DNA of 13,567 bases from Rhodospirillales bacterium (GTDB lineage Bacteria > Pseudomonadota > Alphaproteobacteria > Rhodospirillales_A > JACZKS01): the NCBI GenBank assembly GCA_018648445.1, contig JABGRG010000104.1, positions 1 to 13,567 on the forward strand. The letters run 5' to 3'. Numbering within the stretch: the first letter of the stretch is position 1; each line of letters begins with the position of its first letter. A program made the translations under genes and the position numbers. Positions 6,091-13,504 of the stretch are shown here, piece after piece. Below the pieces are notes generated by a model. The model had not been told where the DNA came from. It did no database searches and saw only the letters and a list, made by a program, of their open reading frames with translations.

Positions 6091-7092
6091 GTGGCGCGTC
6101 GTCTAAGAATTGCCCTCGCCGGTGCCGGTATGGTCACGCGACACCATCTTGTGGGCTGGTCACGTGTTCGAGACGCGGATGTGGTCGCGATCTGTAACCG
6201 GACGCAGGACAGGGCGCGAAATCGGGCGGCGGAATTCGAGATTCCGGCGGTCTACGGCGCGTTCGATGAGATGCTGGATGTGGAACGTCCGGACGCAGTC
6301 GACATTGCCTTCGCTGTCGACATTCATGCCGAGGCCGTGCGGGCCGCGGCAGAGCGCGGGATTGCTGTTTTCTGCCAAAAGCCTCTGACGCCAACCTACG
6401 CGCAGGCGCGGGCGCTGGTCGCCGAGATTGGTGATCGCCTACCATTCATGGTGCACGAGAATTGGCGATTTCGCCCGCAGTACCGACAGGCCGCCGCGTG
6501 GATCGCAAAAGGGTGTGTCGGGGCGGTTCGGATGTTCTCAATCAACACATTTTGTTCCGGGCTGATCCGCCGTTCGGATTCAGTTCCACCGCCCGCACTG
6601 GAACGGCAGCCCTTCTTCGCGGAGTTGGAACGGTTCATCGTGTTCGAACTGCTGATCCACCATCTTGACGTGGCGCGGTATCTGGTTGGCGAACGCCTGA
6701 CGGTTACCGGAGCCCGACTGAGCCGCCAAAGCCCGGATGTCGTCGGCGAGGATACGGCACACATCGTGCTTGAAGGCGACGGCGGCGCCGTGGGGACGGT
6801 TGTGGGCTCGTTCATGGTGCCGGGCACACCACCACGCGCGCAGGATCGCATGGAACTGGTCGGCGAAGATGGACGCATTCTTTTCGAGGGAAACCGCCTC
6901 ACGCTTTTCCACCGACAGGGAGACGAAACCATCGAGTTTGACCTGGATGCCGGTTACCAAGCGTCCTACGATGGCGCGATTACGCATTTCGCCGAGTGCC
7001 TACGGTTCGAGACGCCCTTCGAAACAAGCGCCGCCGATAATTTGGAAACTCTTCGGCTGGTCGACGAGACCTATCGAATGGCCGACAAATAG
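6091..7092 (+). CDS. Gfo/Idh/MocA-family oxidoreductase
   Basis: A 333-residue NAD(P)-dependent dehydrogenase of the glucose-fructose oxidoreductase / inositol dehydrogenase family, acting on sugars or polyols. The N-terminal Rossmann motif is IALAGAGMV (7-15) and the acidic/adenosine strand ends AICNR. The nicotinamide-site motif, usually EKP, reads FCQKPLT with Q96-K97-P98. The second domain contains HENWRFRPQY (122-131) and the active-site helix HHLDVARYLVG (190-200). The GTG start is supported by GAGGGAG about 6 bases upstream. It follows an ABC ATPase tail and ends 12 bases before the convergent hydrolase gene. Substrate unknown; the lost operon partner suggests a carbohydrate brought in by an ABC importer. 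Confidence 0.9.
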   Translation: MARRLRIALAGAGMVTRHHLVGWSRVRDADVVAICNRTQDRARNRAAEFEIPAVYGAFDEMLDVERPDAVDIAFAVDIHAEAVRAAAERGIAVFCQKPLTPTYAQARALVAEIGDRLPFMVHENWRFRPQYRQAAAWIAKGCVGAVRMFSINTFCSGLIRRSDSVPPPALERQPFFAELERFIVFELLIHHLDVARYLVGERLTVTGARLSRQSPDVVGEDTAHIVLEGDGGAVGTVVGSFMVPGTPPRAQDRMELVGEDGRILFEGNRLTLFHRQGDETIEFDLDAGYQASYDGAITHFAECLRFETPFETSAADNLETLRLVDETYRMADK

Positions 7093-7104
7093 GGGTTCCA
7101 ATGC

Positions 7105-7959
7105 CTATGGCGCTTTTGAAGCCTGTTTAAGGAACGGTTCAACCGAAGTCAAAAACCGACCCGGATATTCGATCAGAAAATGACCGCCGACACCACGAAT
7201 CACTTCGAGCCGACTTTCTGCAATGCGGGATTGAACTTCCCGCGCCATGGCAATGCTCGGCCCCGCGCTCCAACGATCCAGTTCCGTCGCCAGGATCAAC
7301 GTCCGTGCCCGGATGGCCCCAAATTCTTCGTCCGAAATCCAATTGGTTCGCAGTGCCTTGACCCATCGAATAAACCGATCAGCGTCCACATGAATGAATG
7401 CGTCACCACGCAGGCGATCGGCCACCATTTGGTCAACCACATCGAAATTGGAATCAAGGAAACCATCGCTGAAACCGGCCATGACCCAATAATAGGCATA
7501 GAGTGAGCGGTCGGGGTTTTCGAACAGGGCATTTTTGTGCTCGACGGCCTTCCACACCCGACGCATGTCTGGCAATTCGAAGAAAGGATCCACAAGAAGG
7601 CAGGATTCAACTCGGTCGGCGAAATCGACGGCACACCGCATGGCGATTTGGGTGCCTCCGTTCCAGCCAAAAATGTGAAATGTCGGATGTCCCAACCCCG
7701 TGGCGACCTCGGCGCAGGTGCGCGCCAAATCACGAAAACCCTCGCCGGGTGATTCGTTGATCTTCTTTGCGCCCGGCAGATTCCGAAGGTCGAAGTTGGC
7801 CACCGAGAAATGCCGGGCCAACGTGTCCCAGATCGTGTCCCAAACACCCATGTCCTTTGACGCCATGCGCGTCAAAATCAGCAACGGCGCTCCCGCCTTT
7901 GCGCTCAGATTGACAGGAATCCCATCGACATCAGCAATACGAACGGCCGACACGCTCAT
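7105..7959 (-). CDS. Alpha/beta-hydrolase fold protein with Asn at the nucleophile position
   Basis: A 284-residue alpha/beta-hydrolase fold protein, normal in length for the family. The strand-turn-helix elbow FHIFGWNGGTQIAM (about 94-107) matches the G-x-Ser-x-G elbow but carries N100 instead of Ser, Asp or Cys. The other triad members look present: D228 in ATELDRW and H260 in GVGGHFL. The oxyanion-side segment LTRMASKDMGVWD (29-41) follows the first strand. I chose the ATG at 7959 because GGGAGG lies 7 bases upstream; an in-frame ATG at 7983 would give eight extra residues lacking homology character. It is convergent with the Gfo/Idh gene. It may be catalytically silent, may use another mechanism, or may be on its way to becoming a pseudogene; the reading frame is intact. 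Confidence 0.8.
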   Translation of the reverse strand: MSVSAVRIADVDGIPVNLSAKAGAPLLILTRMASKDMGVWDTIWDTLARHFSVANFDLRNLPGAKKINESPGEGFRDLARTCAEVATGLGHPTFHIFGWNGGTQIAMRCAVDFADRVESCLLVDPFFELPDMRRVWKAVEHKNALFENPDRSLYAYYWVMAGFSDGFLDSNFDVVDQMVADRLRGDAFIHVDADRFIRWVKALRTNWISDEEFGAIRARTLILATELDRWSAGPSIAMAREVQSRIAESRLEVIRGVGGHFLIEYPGRFLTSVEPFLKQASKAP

Positions 7960-8488
7960 TTGAGAACCTCCCGGAAAAATCAAACCGGCAATAGGACGTA
8001 CGAAAACATGCTCTCAGACCCGGGTACGAGCTCTCCGGCACCGACGCACGATAATCAAGCGGCTCCATTAGACTATCTGGTAAAAATGGCCCTTGAAAGT
8101 ACGAAGCATGAGTGAGGGCGAGGTCAGGCAATCGCATTAACCGAAAAAGTCCGCTTCGGGTCACAAGCGGGCTTAAGCGTCATCCCTAAAACTGGTCTGC
8201 TGTGCGAGGTGGAGCGGACATCTCCCCCAGAAGGTCCGCTTTGCGTCACAAAGCGGCCGTCATTTGGCTTGGGTACGGACTTCGGCTGATAGCCAAATCC
8301 GGAAATGCGTGGTGCCAGAAAGCCGGAAGTTGGTCTAAGCGCTTTGCCGTACTTCGCCGAACCCCCCGGTTCTCCATGCGAGGGGCCGTCCGGTCCCTGC
8401 CCGGGAGGATCAACGGGACTCGAGCCAGTTTTTACTCTGACAACGCCTCGGCACCGCCCCGGCACCGCTTGTTCCAACACCGACGACC
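7960..8488. other. Gene-free region between the hydrolase and ABC ATPase genes
   Basis: About 530 bases with no coding region that I can support; the open frames on both strands lack protein-family features. It holds two related hairpin units (8149-8170 and 8234-8256). It also holds a short direct repeat of CGGCACCGC near 8450-8468, just beyond the end of the ABC operon. No convincing intrinsic terminator with a T-run was found for the ABC operon. A promoter for the hydrolase gene should lie near 7970-8060 but I could not pick one. Confidence 0.6.
8149..8256. repeat. Two copies of a small GTCCGCTT...AAGCGG hairpin element
   Basis: Copy one (8149-8170) reads GTCCGCTTCGGGTCACAAGC then GG, a 6-base stem with an 8-base loop. 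Copy two (8234-8256) has the perfect 8-base stem CCGCTTTG / CAAAGCGG around CGTCA. They share the GTCCGCTT and GTCACAA blocks. AGCGGAC at 8213-8219 can also pair with GTCCGCT at 8234-8240, so the second copy can form two competing stems. The look is that of a dispersed intergenic repeat; copy number elsewhere cannot be judged from here. Confidence 0.55.
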
Positions 8489-9538
8489 TTACATCCGGTC
8501 CCCTTTTTCATCGAAGAAGAAAGCGGCATCAGCATCGATACCCCAACGGATTTGATCGCCCAATTTGCAAATCTGTTCACCGCTCTGGATCGACCGAAAC
8601 ACTTGTCCGCCGGCCAGTGTGAGGTCGTAAAGAATCTCGCGGCCCTGGCTTTCAACAAAAGTGATCTCGCCTTCGATGGGCGTTGCGAAGTCCGGCTGCA
8701 GATATTCGGGCCTGACGCCAACGGTCACGGCCTGCCCGGCGCTTACCGAAATACGCTCGGGCAACTTGAAATGCAGCCCCGGGGCAACAAAATGGCCGTC
8801 CTGCGCCGTGCCTTCGGCGAACGAAAGAGGCGGATTGCCGATGAAACTGGCAACGAACCGGTTCTGCGGCTGGTGGTACATCTCGTCCGGCGATCCGATC
8901 TGCTGAATCTTTCCCTGGTTCATCAAGGCAATGCGATCGCACATGCTCATCGCCTCGACCTGGTCGTGGGTAACCAGGATGGAGGTGCAGCCGGTTTCCT
9001 TCTGAATCTTTCGGATTTCACTGCGCATCTCGAGGCGCAGGCCGGCGTCGAGGTTGGCCAGAGGCTCGTCCATCAACAGAACATCCGGTTTGCGCACCAG
9101 GGCGCGGGCCAACGCGACCCGCTGCTGCTGGCCACCCGAGAGCTGGCCGGGGCGGCGGTCCAGAAGCTCTTCCATGTGCAGGGTACCGGCAATTTCCTTG
9201 ACCATGCGTTCCACATCTGCGCTGGCTTCTTTACGGATTTGCAAGGGAAAGGCGATATTCTCGAAGACGCTGAGGTGCGGATACAGGGCGAAAGACTGGA
9301 AAACGACGCCGACGTTCTTTTTCTGTGGAGGCAGGGAGGTTACGTCTTTGTCGCCGAACCAGATACGTCCGCCGGTGACCTGATGGATACCGCAGACGGC
9401 GTATAGGGTGGTCGTTTTGCCGCATCCCGACGGCCCCAGCAAGGCAATCATTTCGCCATCACCGATGGTCAGGTTCATATCCTCGATCACCTTGACCGGG
9501 CCGAAGGACTTGGAGAATTTGTCCAGTCTTATTTCCAT
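8489..9538 (-). CDS. Sugar-type ABC importer ATPase (MalK/UgpC family)
   Basis: A 349-residue cytoplasmic ATPase powering the importer encoded by the three upstream genes. Walker A GPSGCGKT lies at 35-42, the Q-loop at Q81, the signature LSGGQQQR at 133-140, Walker B VLLMDEP at 153-159, the D-loop at ANLDAGLR and the switch histidine H191 in LVTHDQVEAM. A C-terminal TOBE regulatory domain follows from about residue 235 (GVRPEYLQ near 290). The residues after Walker A are TTTLYAVCGI, slightly unlike the usual TTLRMIAGLE, and LANLD replaces LSNLD. Its ATG overlaps the stop of the second permease by one base (TAATG), so translation is coupled. Last gene of the ABC operon. Confidence 0.95.
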   Translation of the reverse strand: MEIRLDKFSKSFGPVKVIEDMNLTIGDGEMIALLGPSGCGKTTTLYAVCGIHQVTGGRIWFGDKDVTSLPPQKKNVGVVFQSFALYPHLSVFENIAFPLQIRKEASADVERMVKEIAGTLHMEELLDRRPGQLSGGQQQRVALARALVRKPDVLLMDEPLANLDAGLRLEMRSEIRKIQKETGCTSILVTHDQVEAMSMCDRIALMNQGKIQQIGSPDEMYHQPQNRFVASFIGNPPLSFAEGTAQDGHFVAPGLHFKLPERISVSAGQAVTVGVRPEYLQPDFATPIEGEITFVESQGREILYDLTLAGGQVFRSIQSGEQICKLGDQIRWGIDADAAFFFDEKGDRM

Positions 9539-10362
9539 TAGCCTTTGGTCCCCCCGCCGTAGATGTTCATCAGTTTGTCCTGGGTGAAGAGATAAAAAAT
9601 CATCACCGGAATGACGTAGAACAGTCCGACCGCCTTAAACAGTCCGAAATCCGACAGATAGTCGTCGATCAGCAGGCCGGCGAGATAGACCGACAACAGC
9701 CGGGCATCCGAACTCGGCGCCAGAATGAGCGGCAGCACGAATTCACTCCAACCGGCCATGAAGGAGAATATGGACAGTGCGGCAACACCGGGCATGATCT
9801 GGGGCAGGACGAGTTTGTACCAGACCTGGAAACGGCTGGCGCCGTCCTGTAGTCCCGCCATCTCGATCTCCCAGGGCACCGTATCGTAGAAGCCCTTCAT
9901 TATCCAGATTCCGAACGGCAGCTCGAGGGCGGCCTTGACCAGGATGACGCCGATCAGCGTGTCATAGAGGCCGATCATGCGCAGCATCAGAAAAATTGAA
10001 ATGATCAACGTGACGCTGGGGAATGAGTGAAGCAGCAGCACAAAGCCAAGAAACTGGGCGCGGAACGGGAACTTCAGGCGCGACAACGCGTAGCCGGCGG
10101 TAGATGACAGAACGACGACGATGGTAACGACGCTGGTCGCGAAAATGGTGGTGTTGAGGGTCGCCGTCCAGACACTGCCGTGACCGGGGATATCCGAGGT
10201 CAGGAAGCGCCAGTTCCTGAGCGTGAATTCCTTCGGCCAGATGCTGTCGACGTTGATCTCGGATATAGAATCGATGAACAGCCACAGGTACATGATCAAA
10301 ATCGGCGCCGAGACGATCAGCAGGAAAATGGTCAGAGGCCAGTTGGTTCTGCGTTCTTTCAT
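9538..10362 (-). CDS. ABC sugar transporter inner-membrane permease (MalG-like)
   Basis: A 274-residue CUT1-type permease with six expected membrane helices, the first at about residues 10-32 and the last near the C-terminus. The EAA loop that docks onto the ATPase is clear: EMAGLQDGASRFQVWYKLVL at about 167-186, followed by P. The ending (YLFTQDKLMNIYGGGTKG) is the conserved C-terminal tail of MalG-type proteins, with xGxxxGAVKG replaced by YGGGTKG. It starts 9 bases after the stop of the first permease and overlaps the ATPase start by one base. The Shine-Dalgarno is weak (GGATAG), consistent with coupling. Confidence 0.94.
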   Translation of the reverse strand: MKERRTNWPLTIFLLIVSAPILIMYLWLFIDSISEINVDSIWPKEFTLRNWRFLTSDIPGHGSVWTATLNTTIFATSVVTIVVVLSSTAGYALSRLKFPFRAQFLGFVLLLHSFPSVTLIISIFLMLRMIGLYDTLIGVILVKAALELPFGIWIMKGFYDTVPWEIEMAGLQDGASRFQVWYKLVLPQIMPGVAALSIFSFMAGWSEFVLPLILAPSSDARLLSVYLAGLLIDDYLSDFGLFKAVGLFYVIPVMIFYLFTQDKLMNIYGGGTKG

Positions 10363-10371
10363 GGCTATCCG

Positions 10372-11676
10372 CTAATTTTCGATCGGTGGTTCGGCGACCA
10401 GTTTCTTGAAATCAAAGAGCCGAAGATAAAGCAGCGACAGCGCGATCCCGACCACCACAAGCACCACCGCCAGCGTCGCTCCGAACCCGTAGCGCAGGTT
10501 GCCGAAATAGTTGGACAGTGCGGTGTGGTAAGCGTTCAGCGCCCAGGTCTCGGTGGTGAAAAATCCGGGCCCGCCGTCGGTCAGCAACAGGATGTATTCG
10601 AACGAAGTCAACAGGCTCAGGGTCTGGTAGCTGGTGACGAAAAGGATCGGCCAGGCCAACAGGGGCAGGATGATGCGCCGCACCTGTTGCCACGGATAGG
10701 CGCCGTCGACCTCGGCCGCGTGCAGCACGTCACCGGGTATCGCGAGCACCGCGCTGGCGAAGATGATCATGCCCATGCTGGCGCCGACGAACCCGTTGGC
10801 GAAGACGACGAAGGTCCACGGAAACTCGTTCAGCCAGTTCTGGGCTTCCACTCCGAACGTTCCGAGAAAGTAGCTCATGAACCCGCTGTCGAAGGTGAAC
10901 CACTTCCACAGCATCACGTAGATGACAGATGGACTGATGCGCGGGATCAGCCACACCGCGCGAAAGAATTTTGACTGCCCGGACGGCATGTAGAACGTGG
11001 CCAGCGCCAGCAGAAGCGCAAACCCGACGTTGAAGAACAGGGTGAAAAACACATAGAACGCGGTGTTGGCCAAAATCTTCAGGGTGAAATCGCTGGCCAG
11101 CAATTCGACGTAGTTGTTGGTGGTCCACGCCCAACTGGTGTTGGTCAAACCGAGTAAGCGGTCGAATGTCGCGTCGTCCACTTCGACACCGATCAAGGCC
11201 AGGCCCGCACGGAAACCCTTCTCCGTCCCGTACTCGCGGTTCATGATTGTGGTTACCACCGCATTGGAAATCGCTTTGCGGTCCTTGAACGACCGCGGGC
11301 GGTTCTTCAGCGTCTTCAGGGCGGCGAAAAGTTCCTTCTCGGAGCCGAATTTATCGCCCGAGAGATTCTCCTCGATCCCCTTTGACACCGCAGGTTTCAG
11401 GCCGATTTTCCGGACCGCCGCCAGACCCGCCTCGTCGAACGCGAACACCTTGCCGCCCAATCGCTTCACCAGGGTGGCATCGACGCCGTGCTCGGTCAGG
11501 TCCCGGATCGTCGCTTCGGTGATAATGTAACGATTTCCGAGAATCCCGGTGTCGGAACTCATGGTCGTAAAACTGAAGACGAAGGTCATGAAGACCGGAA
11601 TTACGAAGAACAGGGTCACGGCGACCGAAGCCGGCAACATGAACCAGGCAGGAAGGAGCGAGCGACTCCTGGGCAT
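10372..11676 (-). CDS. ABC sugar transporter inner-membrane permease (MalF/LacF-like) with an enlarged first periplasmic loop
   Basis: A 434-residue permease; ordinary members of this branch are about 290-320. TM1 is at about 9-36. The usual short loop after it is expanded to about 150 residues (37-190), a charged, largely helical-looking segment (for example EATIRDLTEHGVDATLVKRL and GSEKELFAALKTLKN). The standard permease resumes at NTSWAWTTNNYVELL, with TM2 from about 200. The EAA loop is AAEVDGAYPWQQVRRIILP (320-338). E. coli MalF also has a large periplasmic loop, but between later helices, so this insert is in a different place. AAGGAGA 8 bases before the ATG is a strong Shine-Dalgarno. 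It follows the binding-protein gene after a 124-base gap. Confidence 0.93.
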   Translation of the reverse strand: MPRSRSLLPAWFMLPASVAVTLFFVIPVFMTFVFSFTTMSSDTGILGNRYIITEATIRDLTEHGVDATLVKRLGGKVFAFDEAGLAAVRKIGLKPAVSKGIEENLSGDKFGSEKELFAALKTLKNRPRSFKDRKAISNAVVTTIMNREYGTEKGFRAGLALIGVEVDDATFDRLLGLTNTSWAWTTNNYVELLASDFTLKILANTAFYVFFTLFFNVGFALLLALATFYMPSGQSKFFRAVWLIPRISPSVIYVMLWKWFTFDSGFMSYFLGTFGVEAQNWLNEFPWTFVVFANGFVGASMGMIIFASAVLAIPGDVLHAAEVDGAYPWQQVRRIILPLLAWPILFVTSYQTLSLLTSFEYILLLTDGGPGFFTTETWALNAYHTALSNYFGNLRYGFGATLAVVLVVVGIALSLLYLRLFDFKKLVAEPPIEN

Positions 11677-11705
11677 TCGCCTGTTCTCCTTTCAGCATTC
11701 TATCC

Positions 11706-11747
11706 ACTGGCACCCGGCCACCGGCACCCGGCCACTGGAGCCCGGTC
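11706..11747. repeat. Three tandem 14-base units between binding protein and permease genes
   Basis: Units read ACTGGCACCCGGCC (11706-11719), ACCGGCACCCGGCC (11720-11733) and ACTGGAGCCCGGTC (11734-11747). Unit two differs from unit one at one base and unit three at two. They lie in the operon's internal gap, upstream of the permease Shine-Dalgarno, and could influence mRNA folding; copy number may vary between strains. Confidence 0.75.
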
Positions 11748-11774
11748 TGGCGTCACCGACACCGGACCGGGCCG

Positions 11775-11790
11775 CCGCGCCGAAGCGCGG
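11775..11790 (-). promoter_or_regulatory. UUCG-capped RNA hairpin after the binding-protein gene
   Basis: On the minus strand, CCGCGC-TTCG-GCGCGG forms a perfect 6-base stem closed by C(UUCG)G, an extra-stable tetraloop. It starts 10 bases after the binding-protein stop. No T-run follows, so it is not a classic terminator. Such stems after binding-protein genes are known to protect the upstream mRNA and allow more binding protein than permease; that role here is inference. Confidence 0.6.
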
Positions 11791-11800
11791 ACCAGGGGAT

Positions 11801-13156
11801 TTAGCGGATGATAACCTTGTTACCCATGGTAGCCTTCATCTCTTTGACCACGGTGTCCACCGCCTGTTGCGGGGAAAGATCACCGCTCCAGGTGGCGGTC
11901 AGGCCCTTCCACACAAGCGTGTCGTACTGCCCGAAATCGGTACTGTTGGGCAGCGCAAAAGCACTTTTCAGCAGGTTTGTCGCTTCTGCCGTCCAGCGGT
12001 CATCGGAATATTGCGATACCTTGGTTTGGGCGACCGAAATGCCGAGGTGAGCCGAGGCAATAGCATGGAGTGTATTGAGCCTGGGTTCGGACACGATGGT
12101 AATCAGGCGTGCCGCTATCTCCGCTTCTTCGTCCTTGGCCTGCTTGGAGATCAGGTACGTCAGCGGGTGAGTGAGGGTCGTCGCCTTGCCGCCGGCGCCG
12201 CCGGACGGGATCAGCGAGAACACGACCGAGCCGAAGAAATCTTTGAGGCCCTCACGGCGGGTATAGCGGGCGTAATGCCAGGTGCCGCCGTGCCACAGGC
12301 CGGCTTTGCCGTTGGCCACTTCGTTGTACCACTGGTCCCACTCCATCCCCAGATGGTTCTTCTTGGTCACGCCGTACTTGAAAACCGCGTCATGGAAGAA
12401 CTGGTAGTATCCAAGCAGGGCGCCCTTGTCCAAGATCAGCTTGCCGCTCTTGGGGTCGATCATGTCGCCACCCTTCTGGACGGCGTAGAACTGCCAGTAA
12501 TCTCCACCCTTAGTGGCCCGCGGATAGAACCCGTAACCCTTCTCGACCAAGCCCTTTTCCTGGATTTTTTGGGCATCCTCGAGGATGTTTTGCAGGGTGT
12601 ATCCGCCGCTCTTGATCTTGCCCGGCAGGGCGGCGATGTCGGCATCGGAATAACCAATTGCCTTCAAATGTGCAATCCAGCCGAAGAAAGGCCTGGATTC
12701 GGCGTCCTGAGGGGCTCCCCAGACCTGCCCGTTCCACGACATAATCGGCCAGAGGCTGGGAAAGACATCGGCGAAGGGCCAGGCCTCGAGGTCGACGTGG
12801 TCTTCGATTGGAACGATCAATCCGGCGCTTCCCCACACCGGAATGTCCTCGTGACCACCGACGATGATATGTGGCCCTTGACCGGCCTCGACGGCCAGTG
12901 AAAAGCCTTGCTTCAATTGCTGCCACGTCTGCGAACCGGCGAATGAGCGCGCCGACACATTGACCTTGATATCGCGGCCCTCGATCTTCAGTTCCTCGTT
13001 GAGAACGTTGGCGGCAAGCACGACCGCTTCGAAGCGATAACGTTCGTTCTGGTCAGCTGGCGCCCAGACAACGATCTCAATGTCTTTGGCCTGAGCTGTT
13101 GGTAAGGCAAACAAAACGGCAGCAAGCGCAGCCATAGTCAGACGCTTGAAGTTCAT
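11801..13156 (-). CDS. Extracellular solute-binding protein (family 1) of a sugar-type ABC importer
   Basis: A 451-residue periplasmic binding protein delivering the substrate to the downstream permeases. The signal peptide MNFKRLTMAALAAVLFALPT ending AQA is followed by the mature start KDIEIVVW, a family-1 pattern. Later blocks include GPHIIVGGHEDIPVWGSAGL, GLWHGGTWHY near 300 (a position where the family has the NGxAAM helix) and a C-terminal helical region ending MGNKVIIR. I chose the ATG at 13156 because it gives a proper signal peptide and has GGGGAGGA 4 bases upstream; the frame stays open to 13237 but those residues do not look like a signal peptide. First gene of the operon. Sugar or polyol transport is inferred from the family; the substrate cannot be named. 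Confidence 0.93.
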   Translation of the reverse strand: MNFKRLTMAALAAVLFALPTAQAKDIEIVVWAPADQNERYRFEAVVLAANVLNEELKIEGRDIKVNVSARSFAGSQTWQQLKQGFSLAVEAGQGPHIIVGGHEDIPVWGSAGLIVPIEDHVDLEAWPFADVFPSLWPIMSWNGQVWGAPQDAESRPFFGWIAHLKAIGYSDADIAALPGKIKSGGYTLQNILEDAQKIQEKGLVEKGYGFYPRATKGGDYWQFYAVQKGGDMIDPKSGKLILDKGALLGYYQFFHDAVFKYGVTKKNHLGMEWDQWYNEVANGKAGLWHGGTWHYARYTRREGLKDFFGSVVFSLIPSGGAGGKATTLTHPLTYLISKQAKDEEAEIAARLITIVSEPRLNTLHAIASAHLGISVAQTKVSQYSDDRWTAEATNLLKSAFALPNSTDFGQYDTLVWKGLTATWSGDLSPQQAVDTVVKEMKATMGNKVIIR

Positions 13157-13313
13157 GTCTTCCTCCCCGAAAAATTCCAGATGAGATGTACGTAATTGTT
13201 GAACGAAAAGGCTAATCTCACAATTGTCGCGGGTCAAATCAAAACTGAGGCATCCTTTCTAGCGATGATAGCACTGTTGGATACAGCCGGACGCTTCAAG
13301 GATTTCTTGATGC
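13157..13313. other. Leader region of the ABC operon
   Basis: The operon promoter should lie here. A possible minus-strand -35 TTGACC occurs at about 13235-13230, but the -10 about 17 bases on (TAGCCT) is poor. A self-complementary ACAATTGT at about 13221-13228 could be part of a regulator site. None of this is strong, and no GATAACGTTAAC-type operator is present. Confidence 0.3.
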
Positions 13314-13504
13314 CTAGGCCAGAATGTCCAGACCCTCGCCTTCACTGTCGACGGTCCGCCACAATTTCATTTTCTTGCCGTGGATAGAAACGAACACCTC
13401 GTCCAAATGCCATCGGCATCTCGAAAGCTCGGCGTGAAACGGCAATACGGCCAAACCGCATGTCGGATATTTTTGACGGGAAAGCGGTGGCGTTTTTAAG
13501 AAAT
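13314..13504 (-). pseudogene. Decayed IS6-family transposase fragment
   Basis: On the minus strand one frame reads IS-stop-KRHRFPVKNIRHAVW then PYCRFTPSFRDA, the N-terminus of IS6-family transposases (usual form ISYKRHRFPxxIIRHAVWLYFRFTLSFRDVEELLAERG), with the Tyr codon turned into TAA. The sequence then jumps near 13412-13418, in a different frame, to RWHLDEVFVSIHGKKMKLWR, the start of the DDE catalytic domain; D in WHLDE is the first catalytic Asp. About 40 residues between the two blocks are deleted. The frame continues to LDILA and ends at TAG where the family usually has a Gln. The rest of the catalytic domain and both terminal repeats are not recognisable. Confidence 0.78.

Noticed and set aside
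8405..8445. tRNA/tmRNA-like T-arm (minus strand GGCTCGAGTCCCG)
   Set aside because: The T-stem does not pair and no acceptor or anticodon arm can be built around it.
8202..8555. Overlapping plus- and minus-strand frames of 100-118 codons in the gene-free region
   Set aside because: Composition is Arg/Pro/Ser-rich as in random GC-rich DNA, there are no motifs, and the frames run into antisense of the ABC ATPase gene or over the hairpin repeats.
8489..9538. ATPase relic at 5948-6058 as a duplicate of this ATPase
   Set aside because: The C-terminal sequences differ clearly (HLFDLETTLAIAAGRD versus a DADAAFFFDEKGDRM ending), so the relic comes from another transporter.
11549..12901. 450-codon plus-strand frame opposite the binding-protein gene
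   Set aside because: It is a shadow of the high-GC coding strand; the minus strand has the signal peptide, Shine-Dalgarno and family motifs.
13030..13050. GCGATAACGTTCG within the binding-protein gene as a further LacI operator
   Set aside because: It matches only part of the operator, is not palindromic past the core and lies inside coding sequence.
13157..13237. Longer binding-protein start at 13237 (27 extra residues)
   Set aside because: It would bury the clear signal peptide, and the 13156 ATG has a strong Shine-Dalgarno.
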